Shown here: positions 14,704 through 22,311 of the stretch, in pieces | How the letters are laid out: every line of letters begins with the position of its first letter | How positions within the stretch are numbered: position 1 is the first letter of the stretch | NCBI GenBank assembly: GCA_049840835.1 | Contig: JASGJG010000012.1 | Coordinates: forward strand, 186,001 to 250,000 | DNA: 64,000 nt | Direction: 5' to 3' | DNA from: JANLTX01 sp049840835 | GTDB taxonomy: Bacteria; Armatimonadota; Armatimonadia; Armatimonadales; Armatimonadaceae | Program-made: the position numbers and the translations under genes | Notes under the pieces: model-generated | What the model saw: only the letters and a program-made list of their open reading frames with translations | Told to the model about the DNA's origin: nothing | Databases searched by the model: none

Positions 14704-17083
14704 TCGTGACTCCGGATCGAGAAGCGAGGCGGCTTGAGGGAACGCGCCGGTATTGGAACGGAAGGCTTTTCACGATGCCCAGCACATAAGCCGAGAAGCG
14801 GTCCCCTTTCTGCCCTGCCTCATGCTGAATGCCGCGCACGGCGGGCATGTCGTAGTACGTCACCCCGCGCCCCAGAGCATAGGTGAGCAACTTGCGGGTG
14901 AAGTTGGCCTGGAAGGCACCTGAGCGCCCCACCAGCGCCTGCCGCAGTGTCGCCGGGCTGCTAACCGGCGTTCCATCGACAAGCTTGCCTCTGGTATCTA
15001 AAGGCCTGCTGCCTTCGCGCTCTCGCCAGGCGCCGACGGCATCGAAGTTCTCCAGGGAGAAGCCGACAGGGTCCATGATTGTGTGGCACGAGGCGCAGGC
15101 CGGGTTCTTGCGATGTTCTTCTAATCGCGCCCGCACGGTCTGGTGCTGCGGGGTCCCTTCCGTCTCTTTCAGTGGCGGTATGTTTGGTGGAGGCGGCGGA
15201 GGCGGCGCGCCAAGCAGGGTTTCTAGAACCCACTTACCGCGCACCACGGGTGAGGTACGATTGGCAAACGAGGTCACAGTGAGCACGCTTGCCTGCCCCA
15301 GAATGCCGCGCCGGTTCGGATCAGTCAGTGCCACCCTGCGGAAGCGCGCACCGGAGATATCGGGAATCTTGTAGTGCCGGGCCAGAGTTTCATCCAAAAA
15401 CGTGTAGTCTGCCGTAAGCAACTCTGATACCGGGCGGTCCGCTTGTACTAAGTGATGGAAGAACAGCTCGGTCTCACGCCGCATGGACTGCAGCAGATTC
15501 TGGTTTGCATTGGGAAACGCAAATAGATCTAGCTGAATATCTGTGAGATTGCGCAGATGGAGCCATTGCCCGGCAAAGTTTTTTGCCAGCGCCTCCGAGC
15601 GCGGGTCGGCCAGCAGTCGTTGCACCTCGCTCTCCAGCACTTTCGGCTCGCGGAGCTTGCCCTGCGTCGCCAGTGCTCTGAGTCGGTCATCGGGCAGGCT
15701 GCTCCAAAGGAAGTAGCTCAGCCGGGTGGCGAGTTCCAGGTCGCTGATGCGAACGTTTTGTCCGGGAGCCGCTATGGGGGGAGTCTGTTCCAGCCGAAAG
15801 ACGAATTGTGGGCTAGCCAGCAGGTATTGCAGCGCCAGTTGTATCCCAGACTCAAAATCACCGGACTTTCGGCCCTCAGCATAGAGTTTCAGCAGCCGGG
15901 TTAGTTCGGCCTCGCTGGCGGGGCGGCGGTAGGCTTGCCCGGCCAGACGGGCCAGAATCTGGCGGGCGGCAGCGGGCTCTTCTGCCTCTGTCTTCGGACG
16001 GACGGTGAAAATCTTACGGCGGCTGGGGGTTTCGCTCAGACCTGTGGTGCGGAGCGGGCCGCGAATAGCCACGTCTCTCAGGTGCGGCAGGCCGGTCAGG
16101 CCGCTGGTGCGCCCAAGAAATAAATCTCCCAAACTGTGGTCGAATGGCTCCACAAAGTCTTCGACCGGCCCGGCAGCTTTCTGCACAAAAGCAACCGTGA
16201 TCGTCTGCGGCCCTGCTTTGATTTTAATCGGCGGAGTGCGTAGGTCATCGTCCCCCTTCATCATCGGGTTGATGTCGAAGACGGCGACCCGCTCCCCATT
16301 GACTGCCACTTCTAGCTTCTCACCGCGCTGATACATCCCAAAGAGAAAGGTATTGGTCGTGAAATAGAGGGTGGAGCGGAAAACGTACTCTCCGTCTGCT
16401 GGAAAATGATGCCGGATAACGATGCCGCCACGAGTTCCCAGGGGTGTGCCTTCCAAATGCCCGGTCTGCGAGAGAGCCGAGGGCACGTGATAGATGTCCT
16501 CCGTGGCCGCCGCCTTCGGGTCACCTACTGCCAGCCGACTGAGTTTGCCCGCGGCGCGGGCATACCCGGCAATGAGCGTAGGCGAGACATTCAGCACTTC
16601 TGACATGTTGTCGAAGCCGTGGCTCATATCATCGGGGGGAAGCAGAGGCGCAGCGTCGACTTCCAGATCCAGCAGGTCGCGCACCGAGTTAGCGTACTCC
16701 GTGCGATTCAGTCGGTGCAGCGCTGGAGCGCCTGGATTCGGGTTGGCTGCCGCTGCCCGATCCAGTCGCCGCGCAATGCCCAAACTAAGCGTCTTTCGGT
16801 CTTTCTCCAAGAGTGGCGCAGCGACTGCGGGCGGCATGAGCCCGGCGTTTAGCTGAACGAGGGTACGCTCCCAGTCGGCGGCATTACGCTCCGGATGGGC
16901 AAGCTGCAGGCGGGTAAGGTTGAACCCGCCTGCAGCTTGCTTTCCCTGATGGCAGCTAAGACAATGCTGCCCGACCAGTGCCTTCTGCTCATCGGGTGCA
17001 GAAGGCACTCGGGGCTTCCCTTGAACGGCCAGAACAGAAAGTCCCAATGTTCCGGCGGACAATAAGAGAAGTCGGGGGTGCAT
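14690..17083 (-). CDS. DUF1592-type multidomain cytochrome c-like protein
   Basis: A 797-residue exported protein. After a signal peptide comes a cytochrome c-like haem motif (CLSCHQGK, about residues 40-47). Domains then follow in the usual order: DUF1587 (LNRTEYANSVRDLL), a carbohydrate-binding-like sandwich (FPADGEYVFRSTLYF), DUF1595 (QAYRRPASEAEL), DUF1592 (LATRLSYFLWSSLPDD), DUF1588 (RRGILGQASVLTVTS then a poly-Pro stretch) and DUF1585 with a second CASCH haem motif followed by MDPVGF. Such proteins are thought to be periplasmic haem proteins linked to the breakdown of complex organic matter; no reaction is established. It starts 3 bases after the pseudopilin stop. Confidence 0.85.
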   Translation of the reverse strand: MHPRLLLLSAGTLGLSVLAVQGKPRVPSAPDEQKALVGQHCLSCHQGKQAAGGFNLTRLQLAHPERNAADWERTLVQLNAGLMPPAVAAPLLEKDRKTLSLGIARRLDRAAAANPNPGAPALHRLNRTEYANSVRDLLDLEVDAAPLLPPDDMSHGFDNMSEVLNVSPTLIAGYARAAGKLSRLAVGDPKAAATEDIYHVPSALSQTGHLEGTPLGTRGGIVIRHHFPADGEYVFRSTLYFTTNTFLFGMYQRGEKLEVAVNGERVAVFDINPMMKGDDDLRTPPIKIKAGPQTITVAFVQKAAGPVEDFVEPFDHSLGDLFLGRTSGLTGLPHLRDVAIRGPLRTTGLSETPSRRKIFTVRPKTEAEEPAAARQILARLAGQAYRRPASEAELTRLLKLYAEGRKSGDFESGIQLALQYLLASPQFVFRLEQTPPIAAPGQNVRISDLELATRLSYFLWSSLPDDRLRALATQGKLREPKVLESEVQRLLADPRSEALAKNFAGQWLHLRNLTDIQLDLFAFPNANQNLLQSMRRETELFFHHLVQADRPVSELLTADYTFLDETLARHYKIPDISGARFRRVALTDPNRRGILGQASVLTVTSFANRTSPVVRGKWVLETLLGAPPPPPPPNIPPLKETEGTPQHQTVRARLEEHRKNPACASCHTIMDPVGFSLENFDAVGAWREREGSRPLDTRGKLVDGTPVSSPATLRQALVGRSGAFQANFTRKLLTYALGRGVTYYDMPAVRGIQHEAGQKGDRFSAYVLGIVKSLPFQYRRVPSSRLASRSGVTNVPN

Positions 17084-17086
17084 GGC

Positions 17087-17965
17087 TCAGTCCTCACGGA
17101 ACCAGGCATTGGCATTGGGAGAGAGGCTCTTACGATACGCCACCCCCTGGTTGCTCTGAACCGGTGTATCGTCTAAGTAGGTCGCCCCGGGAACGTAGCT
17201 GGGAGAAGGTGCGCGGAACCACTTGGCGTGACCATCCGCCAGTAGGTGGTTCGAGCCCTCTCCGTGGCGATTTCGGGCATAGACATAGGTCAGGCTGGTG
17301 TCCTTACCAACACCCCAGGCAGGGTAATAGGGGTAGTCCCCGGTATCGTTACCTGGTGTATAGACTCGCCCTCCCGCCCCCTCGGCTAGCAGTACCACGT
17401 TCGCGGGAGAATTGACGCCCGCCAGTGAGCTTGGCGACTGGTTCATCCAGTCCGGCGGAATATCCGGAGTGGATGGATTCTGCGCACGGGGGGGAGCCAA
17501 ATTGCTATTGATCACATAGCTCCACGATGGATTCAGGCCGAACGAGCGGACCGGTTTGTCGTAGGTAGGGCAGAAGTAGATGCTCAGTTTCTTGCCTGCT
17601 GTGTTACCAACCGCTGAGGCCGCAGTACGGGTGTAGCCGCCCTTAACATACGGCTCCACCATGTTGTACCAATGGAAGCGCGAGTTGGTCAGCCCGGCCT
17701 CGATACTGGGTGGTGCCGGGTAGTTCGCTACCGGATAGGTTTCATCCCAATCCTGCACGTAGGCTAGAAGCGCCAATCCGAGCTGCTTCTGGTTCGAAAG
17801 GCAGCTTGTCTGGCGCGCTTTCTCTCTGGCCTGGGCAAAGACCGGGAAGAGAATCGCCGCCAGAATGGCGATGATGGCAATAACAACGAGAAGCTCAATG
17901 AGCGTAAAGGCTGCCAAACGGGTAGCACGAGAAACACCCACGGCAGAACGTGCCTGAGTAGACAT
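17087..17965 (-). CDS. DUF1559 (H-X9-DG) type II pseudopilin
   Basis: A 292-residue protein with a prepilin cleavage motif and hydrophobic helix (AFTLIELLVVIAIIAILAA), followed by LFPVFAQAREKARQTSC and the DUF1559 domain, which ends in the signature HGEGSNHLLADGHAKWF. Proteins of this type are processed by a prepilin peptidase and anchored in the inner membrane or assembled into a pseudopilus. AGGTG seven bases before the ATG is the ribosome binding site. It is the first structural gene of the leftward five-gene operon. Its 5' leader carries a cysteine-rich leader peptide (18093-18179) and a terminator hairpin (17995-18028), so transcription into this operon is probably attenuated. Confidence 0.88.
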   Translation of the reverse strand: MSTQARSAVGVSRATRLAAFTLIELLVVIAIIAILAAILFPVFAQAREKARQTSCLSNQKQLGLALLAYVQDWDETYPVANYPAPPSIEAGLTNSRFHWYNMVEPYVKGGYTRTAASAVGNTAGKKLSIYFCPTYDKPVRSFGLNPSWSYVINSNLAPPRAQNPSTPDIPPDWMNQSPSSLAGVNSPANVVLLAEGAGGRVYTPGNDTGDYPYYPAWGVGKDTSLTYVYARNRHGEGSNHLLADGHAKWFRAPSPSYVPGATYLDDTPVQSNQGVAYRKSLSPNANAWFRED

Positions 17966-17979
17966 TGGTTTTCACCTCA

Positions 17980-18028
17980 GAGAAAACAGAAAAGAGGCCG
18001 GAGATTCTGTTTAAGAACCATCCGGCCT
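17980..18028 (-). terminator. Attenuator terminator of the leftward operon
   Basis: On the minus strand the stem AGGCCGGA / TCCGGCCT (18028-18021 with 18002-17995) is extended by GGTTCT / AGAATC around a TAAAC loop with one bulged base. It is followed by CTTTTCTGTTTTCTC. It lies between the leader peptide stop (18093) and the pseudopilin start (17965), as in a transcription attenuator. Confidence 0.75.
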
Positions 18029-18092
18029 CCAGTTGACGGGTTAGCCTAGAAAAGGGCGAGGATGCGGCGCTACTACCCGGTATTGCCCAAAC

Positions 18093-18179
18093 TTACCAGG
18101 TGCCGCAAAGACAGGCGCAACAACAACCGGCGTAGACGCCGACAGGCATCTCTATGCAGTTGTTGGTTATGCTGTTCAT
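18093..18179 (-). CDS. Cysteine-rich leader peptide of the leftward operon (28 aa)
   Basis: A 28-codon ORF beginning MNSITNN and ending AGCCCACLCGTW-stop, with five Cys codons clustered at residues 19-25 (TGT TGT TGC, then TGT and TGC) plus one at residue 8. Its end matches that of the opposite leader (18361-18447: SGCCCVACMGGAW-stop), and both are exactly 28 residues. The CCTGGTA spanning Trp-stop (18100-18094) can pair with TACCGGG (18082-18076). CCAACAAC (18166-18159) can pair with the Cys-codon tract. The arrangement fits ribosome stalling at Cys codons when charged tRNA-Cys is scarce. No Shine-Dalgarno is evident. Confidence 0.8.
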   Translation of the reverse strand: MNSITNNCIEMPVGVYAGCCCACLCGTW

Positions 18180-18194
18180 GGAAAGATGTCATTA

Positions 18195-18215
18195 ATTCGA
18201 CTAATACTGTCGAAT
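18195..18215. promoter_or_regulatory. Rrf2-type operator in the leftward leader
   Basis: A perfect dyad ATTCGAC-N7-GTCGAAT. It lies just downstream of the inferred leftward start site (about 18221) and before the leader peptide. The GAC-N7-GTC core is that of IscR/Rrf2-type operators, and the same core recurs at the equivalent place on the other side (18328-18348). An Rrf2-family regulator is encoded at 22312-22719. Confidence 0.65.
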
Positions 18216-18227
18216 TTATTGCATTTC

Positions 18228-18256
18228 AGACTATCACGGAATATTTCGGCTGTCAA
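18228..18256 (-). promoter_or_regulatory. Promoter of the leftward operon
   Basis: On the minus strand, TTGACA (18256-18251), a 17-bp spacer and TAGTCT (18233-18228). This places the start near 18221, giving a leader of about 40 bases before the cysteine-rich ORF. Confidence 0.65.
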
Positions 18257-18285
18257 GAACCCTTTTTTTGCCCTTTTGAATACTT

Positions 18286-18315
18286 TTGACAGACGAATAA
18301 AGCCCATGATAGACT
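18286..18315 (+). promoter_or_regulatory. Promoter of the ssu operon
   Basis: TTGACA (18286-18291), an 18-bp spacer and TAGACT (18310-18315), giving a start near 18322 and about 40 bases before the leader peptide. The box pair mirrors the leftward promoter, including the GAA after the -10. A second candidate, TTGACT (18330-18335) with TAAAAT (18354-18359), would start within the first codons of the leader. Confidence 0.65.
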
Positions 18316-18327
18316 GAATCAGAAAAA

Positions 18328-18348
18328 TCTTGACTATTTCGGTCTAAA
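18328..18348. promoter_or_regulatory. Rrf2-type operator in the ssu leader
   Basis: The sequence contains TTGAC-N7-GTCTAA, an imperfect copy of the GAC-N7-GTC operator at 18195-18215 and close to IscR-type sites. It lies between the inferred start site and the leader peptide start, the same relative position as its partner. Confidence 0.55.
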
Positions 18349-18360
18349 TTTAATAAAATC

Positions 18361-18447
18361 ATGAACAAGCAACACAACGCGTATTCGCTAAAAGCCCTGC
18401 TGTATTCGGGCTGTTGTTGTGTTGCGTGTATGGGCGGTGCCTGGTAG
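18361..18447 (+). CDS. Cysteine-rich leader peptide of the ssu operon (28 aa)
   Basis: A 28-codon ORF beginning MNKQHNA and ending YSGCCCVACMGGAW-stop; Cys codons are residues 18-20 and 23. GCAACACAAC (18369-18378) is perfectly complementary to GTTGTGTTGC (18416-18425), which covers the Cys codons. CCTGGT across the Trp-stop (18440-18445) can pair with ACCAGG (18457-18462). ACCAGGA (18457-18463) can instead pair with TCCTGGT (18548-18554) inside the terminator, a classical antiterminator option. A ribosome stalled on Cys codons would free the second arm and allow read-through into ssuD. The scheme resembles polycysteine leader attenuators described in mycobacteria. Confidence 0.85.
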   Translation: MNKQHNAYSLKALLYSGCCCVACMGGAW

Positions 18448-18534
18448 CTGGGCGCGACCAGGATTCACACCGCACTCCATCAGACGCCCCACTCACCAAA
18501 GGGCACTTCGTTTCTTACGGCTGACTTGCCATCG

Positions 18535-18585
18535 AGAGGCCGGGCGTTCCTGGTATTCAGGAACGCCCGGCCTCTTTTGTCTTTC
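18535..18585 (+). terminator. Attenuator terminator of the ssu operon
   Basis: A perfect 18-bp stem (18535-18552 with 18558-18575, AGAGGCCGGGCGTTCCTG and its inverse) with a GTATT loop, followed by TTTGTCTTT. It ends about 18 bases before the ssuD start, so it must be bypassed for operon expression. Part of its 5' arm can pair alternatively with the leader region at 18457-18463. Confidence 0.9.
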
Positions 18586-18602
18586 AGGAAGGATTCCTGT
18601 CT

Positions 18603-19751
18603 ATGGACATCTTCTGGTATCTCCCTACTCAGGGAGATGAACGCTATCTCGGCACCCCGCGCTTGCGGCGTAAGCCGACCTTTGACTATCTGACCCAGGT
18701 GGCTCGTGCAGTCGATCACCTGGGCTTCGAGGGTATGCTGATCGGCACCGGCACCAAACTGGACCCGTTCACGGTCGCCTCGGCTCTGGCCCCGCTCACC
18801 CGCCGTGTAAAGTTCTTGGTAGCCCAACGGCCCTCGATTCTGACTCCTGCCCTCTCGGCGCGTAGCACCGCGAGCCTGGATCAGATCTCCAACGGGCGCA
18901 TTCTGCTGAACATCGTCACTGGGGGCAGTACCACGCAACTGGAAGGCGATGGTATCTTCCACTCCCACGATGAGCGCTACGAGATCACCGATGAGTTTCT
19001 CGCCATCTGGCGCGGGGTCTTTGGCGAGGAACCGTTCTCGTTCGAAGGCAAGCATCTGAGCATCAAGAACGGCAAGCAGCAACTGGAGCCGGTACAGAAG
19101 CCCTATCCCCCCATCTACTTCGGCGGATCGTCGGATGCCGCGCTGGAAGTTGCGGCCAAGCATGTGGATGTCTACCTGACCTGGGGCGAGCCGCCTGCGG
19201 AAGCAGCCCAGAAGATTCAGCGCGTGCGCGAGCTTGCCAGCCAGCAGGGACGCACGGTCCGGTTCGGCGTGCGCGCCTACATCATCGTCCGCGAGACGGA
19301 CGAAGAAGCCTATCGGGTAGCTAATGCGCTAATTCAGCATGTAACCGATGAGCAGATAGAGCGGGCGCAGGCAGCTTTCGCCAAATCCGAGTCGGAAGGC
19401 CAGCAGCGTTTAGCCCGGCTCTACACCGGTGACCGCAGCAACCTGGAGTTGCACCCACACCTGTGGGCTGGCGTGGGCCTGGTGCGCGGCGGCGCGGGCA
19501 CGGCGTTCGTGGGATCGGCGGAGTCGGTCTATGGCCTGCTGCAAGAGTATGAGGCACTGGGCGTGGATACCTTTGTTCTCTCCGGCTACCCGGCGCTGGA
19601 AGAAGCCTATTGGACCGCCGAGCTGCTCTTTCCACTGATTCCTGGGAAGTACCAGTCGGATATCGCCGGGGAAGTCAGCGGAGGGGCACAGGTCGATGCC
19701 TCGAACGTGGACATTACAGCCAATCCCCACCCCAAGTTCATCGCGTCCTGA
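18603..19751 (+). CDS. ssuD: FMNH2-dependent alkanesulfonate monooxygenase
   Basis: A 382-residue luciferase-like monooxygenase. The start MDIFWYLPTQGDERYLGT is the SsuD signature and the length matches the family. Further marks are LGFEGMLIGTG, the RVKFLVAQRPSILTPA block and a YFGGSSDAALEVAAKH segment. SsuD cleaves alkanesulfonates to an aldehyde and sulfite using FMNH2 and oxygen, in the cytoplasm. AGGAAGG lies about 10 bases before the ATG, directly after the attenuator terminator. No ssuE-type FMN reductase is present in the operon, so reduced FMN must come from elsewhere. Confidence 0.93.
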   Translation: MDIFWYLPTQGDERYLGTPRLRRKPTFDYLTQVARAVDHLGFEGMLIGTGTKLDPFTVASALAPLTRRVKFLVAQRPSILTPALSARSTASLDQISNGRILLNIVTGGSTTQLEGDGIFHSHDERYEITDEFLAIWRGVFGEEPFSFEGKHLSIKNGKQQLEPVQKPYPPIYFGGSSDAALEVAAKHVDVYLTWGEPPAEAAQKIQRVRELASQQGRTVRFGVRAYIIVRETDEEAYRVANALIQHVTDEQIERAQAAFAKSESEGQQRLARLYTGDRSNLELHPHLWAGVGLVRGGAGTAFVGSAESVYGLLQEYEALGVDTFVLSGYPALEEAYWTAELLFPLIPGKYQSDIAGEVSGGAQVDASNVDITANPHPKFIAS

Positions 19752-19764
19752 CTGGAGAACCACT

Positions 19765-20790
19765 ATGCGAACACTTCTTTTGGTAGCAGCTGTGGCTCTA
19801 CTAGCCGTCGGGTGCAAACCTGAGAATCCGACAGCGATATCGCAGAAATCAAATGCTGGTAAGGTCTTTCGGGTGGGTTATCAGAAAGGCGGAGCGCTCC
19901 AGTTATTACGGGTAGAGGGCGACCTGGACAAGCGACTGGCTCAGGAAGGGGTAAAAGTGGAGTGGGTTCAGTTTGCGTCTGCCCCGCCCATGCTGGAAGC
20001 CATCGGGGTCGGTTCTCTAGATATCGGCAGTGGCGGCGACGGCCCATTGGTTTTCGCACAGGCAGCGGGTCATGACATCGCTCTGCTGGCGAACACTCCC
20101 CCTGGGGACAACGATAGTCGCGGGGTCATTGTTCCTGCGAACTCCCCGGCGAAATCACTCTCTGACCTGAAGGGAAAGAGAATCGCTGTCACCAAGGGCA
20201 CGGGGACGCATAACTTCCTGATACAGGCGCTGGATCGGGCGGGCGTGAATTACTCCCAGATACAGCCCATTTACCTGTCGCCCCCAGATGCTCGCGCCGC
20301 GTTCGATGCAGGCAAGGTAGATGCCTGGGCAGCGTGGGACCCCTATCTGACCGTGGCCACGAAAGCTACCGGCGCTCGCACTCTGGTCAATGGCGGTGGC
20401 ATTACCACCGCCGGGGGATTTTACTTCTCGACCAAGACCTTCGCAAGGCAGCACCCGGAATGGGTGAAAGCCCTGCTGGAAGAAGTCGATAAGAAAAGTA
20501 CCTGGCTCTGGCAGCACCCTAAAGAGGCCGCACAGACTCTCTCACCCGTCTTGAATGTGGATGTCGCCACGCTGGAAGCGATCAATCGCAATACAGCCCA
20601 TGGTCGTCAGTATGTCGGCTTCCGCCCGGTGGAGGGCGAGGTTATCAAGGCGCAGCAATTGGTGGCAGACAACTTCTTTCGCGTAGGCCTGCTTCCGAAG
20701 AAAATCGATGTCCGTGAGACCCTGCTCACTGAGAAAGAGTACGCGGCGATTCTGCCAGATGTCAGTGCCAAGAAGGTGGCGGGTAAGTGA
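19765..20790 (+). CDS. ssuA: Sulfonate ABC transporter substrate-binding lipoprotein
   Basis: A 341-residue lipoprotein. The start at 19765 (MRTLLLVAAVALLAVGC) gives a signal peptide with an LAVGC lipobox, and GGAG precedes it by 7 bases. The mature protein is an SsuA/NMT1-like periplasmic binding protein: FRVGYQKGGALQLLR, GSLDIGSGGDGPLVFAQAAG, a LKGKRIAVTKGTGTHNFL hinge segment and DAWAAWDPYL. It captures alkanesulfonates outside the membrane for SsuC/SsuB. Thirteen bases separate it from ssuD; its stop overlaps the GTG start of ssuC. Confidence 0.92.
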   Translation: MRTLLLVAAVALLAVGCKPENPTAISQKSNAGKVFRVGYQKGGALQLLRVEGDLDKRLAQEGVKVEWVQFASAPPMLEAIGVGSLDIGSGGDGPLVFAQAAGHDIALLANTPPGDNDSRGVIVPANSPAKSLSDLKGKRIAVTKGTGTHNFLIQALDRAGVNYSQIQPIYLSPPDARAAFDAGKVDAWAAWDPYLTVATKATGARTLVNGGGITTAGGFYFSTKTFARQHPEWVKALLEEVDKKSTWLWQHPKEAAQTLSPVLNVDVATLEAINRNTAHGRQYVGFRPVEGEVIKAQQLVADNFFRVGLLPKKIDVRETLLTEKEYAAILPDVSAKKVAGK

Positions 20791-21542
20791 ACCGGCTGTT
20801 GCCCTGGATAGTCCCCTTAACCCTACTTCTGCTCTGGGAAGCCCTAGCGCATACCAGCTACCTGCCCCCACGGATCTTGCCTGCTCCGGAAGCTGCCCTG
20901 GCTGTGGGAGGCAAGCTTTTGGCCAACGGAACGCTGCTCAAGCACCTGGGAGTCAGTACCAGCAGGGCACTGATGGGGCTGGCTATTGGCGGCAGTATCG
21001 GCTTCTTACTCGGGCTACTAACCGGATCGCTGCCGCTGGCCGAGAAGCTGCTGGATACCACCGTGCAGATGCTGCGCGCCGTACCGAATCTAGCGCTGGT
21101 GCCGCTGGTGATTCTCTGGTTCGGTATCGGTGAGGAAGCCAAGGTGGTGCTGATAGCTGCCGGAGTGTTCTTTCCGCTCTACCTGAACACCTACCACGGG
21201 GTGCGAACGGTGGACGCGGGGCTGAAAGAGATGGCGCGGGTATATGGCTTGCGTGGATTCGCGTTCTTCTCGCAGATTCTCTTTCCAGGGGCGCTGCCGT
21301 CTATTCTGGTGGGACTGCGGTTCGCGCTGGGGTCGATGTGGCTGACCCTGATCGCTGCGGAGGCGCTGGCGGCGGAGTCGGGCATAGGTTTTTTAACCAC
21401 GACAGCGCGGGAGTTCATGCAGACGGATGTTGTGCTTGTAGGGACGCTACTCTACGCACTTTTAGGAAAAGGGGCAGACGCACTGGCGCGGCTTCTGGAG
21501 AAAAGGTTGCTGCCATGGCATACCAGTTACAGGAACGCATAG
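20787..21542 (+). CDS. ssuC: Sulfonate ABC transporter permease
   Basis: A 251-residue permease with about six membrane segments. The BPD-type EAA loop is seen as ARVYGLRGFAFFSQILFPGALPSI (part of residues 150-172). It starts with GTG at 20787, overlapping the ssuA stop (GTGA). It forms the membrane channel of the sulfonate importer with SsuB. The last 28 bases overlap the start of ssuB. Confidence 0.92.
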   Translation: MNRLLPWIVPLTLLLLWEALAHTSYLPPRILPAPEAALAVGGKLLANGTLLKHLGVSTSRALMGLAIGGSIGFLLGLLTGSLPLAEKLLDTTVQMLRAVPNLALVPLVILWFGIGEEAKVVLIAAGVFFPLYLNTYHGVRTVDAGLKEMARVYGLRGFAFFSQILFPGALPSILVGLRFALGSMWLTLIAAEALAAESGIGFLTTTAREFMQTDVVLVGTLLYALLGKGADALARLLEKRLLPWHTSYRNA

Positions 21543-22309
21543 CGGTGCGGAATGGGGGGCTGACCACAGCCCCGAAAGCAACCCATGTCTCTTTGACTAG
21601 CCTGAGCAAGTCGTTCGGAGAGCGAACGGTGCTCCATGATCTAACTCTGGAGATTGCCCCCGGCGAATTTCTAGGGGTTATCGGGAAATCTGGCTGCGGG
21701 AAATCCACTTTGCTACGCCTGCTTTCTGGGCTAGATGCTCCCACAAAGGGCCAAATTTCCCAGAATGGCACGCCCCTACAGGGTCTGAACCCCCTATCCC
21801 GACTACTGTTTCAAGACGCCCGCCTCCTGCCCTGGAAACGGGTAGGAGAGAACGTGAGGCTGGGTCTGACGGGGCTACAGGCAACGGCGCGAAGCCAGGC
21901 AGCGCTTGAGCAAGTGGGGCTTGCGGACCGCGCCGGAGACTGGCCGGGCATCCTCTCGGGGGGTCAGCGGCAGCGAGTCGCGCTTGCTCGAGCCCTAGCG
22001 AGTGAGCCGCCTCTCTTGCTCTTAGATGAGCCCTTGGGCGCGTTGGATGCCCTGACCCGGCTGGAGATGCAGGAGCTGATTGCCCGTATTCAGATTGAGC
22101 AGGGCTTTACCGCGCTCTTAGTTACCCATGATGTCGAAGAGGCCGTGGCGCTCTGTGATCGGATCATTCTCTTAGAGGCTGGACGCATTGCCCTTGATGT
22201 GCGCATCGACCTGCCACGCCCTCGCGAGCGGGATAGCATTCCGTTCCAGTTGCGTAAATCGGAGCTGCTGGACTACCTGCTCGGTGTCTCCGAGGGCTTT
22301 GAAATCTAA
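21515..22309 (+). CDS. ssuB: Sulfonate ABC transporter ATP-binding protein
   Basis: A 264-residue ABC ATPase. Walker A is GKSGCGKST, the signature is LSGGQRQRVALARAL and Walker B is LLLLDEPLGALD, followed by VTHDVEEAVAL with the switch His. The start at 21515 (MAYQLQER) is chosen because AAAGG lies a few bases upstream and the longer frame only extends into ssuC. It energises uptake through SsuC. Rrf2-family regulator follows after 2 bases. Confidence 0.93.
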   Translation: MAYQLQERIAVRNGGLTTAPKATHVSLTSLSKSFGERTVLHDLTLEIAPGEFLGVIGKSGCGKSTLLRLLSGLDAPTKGQISQNGTPLQGLNPLSRLLFQDARLLPWKRVGENVRLGLTGLQATARSQAALEQVGLADRAGDWPGILSGGQRQRVALARALASEPPLLLLDEPLGALDALTRLEMQELIARIQIEQGFTALLVTHDVEEAVALCDRIILLEAGRIALDVRIDLPRPRERDSIPFQLRKSELLDYLLGVSEGFEI

Positions 22310-22311
22310 GC

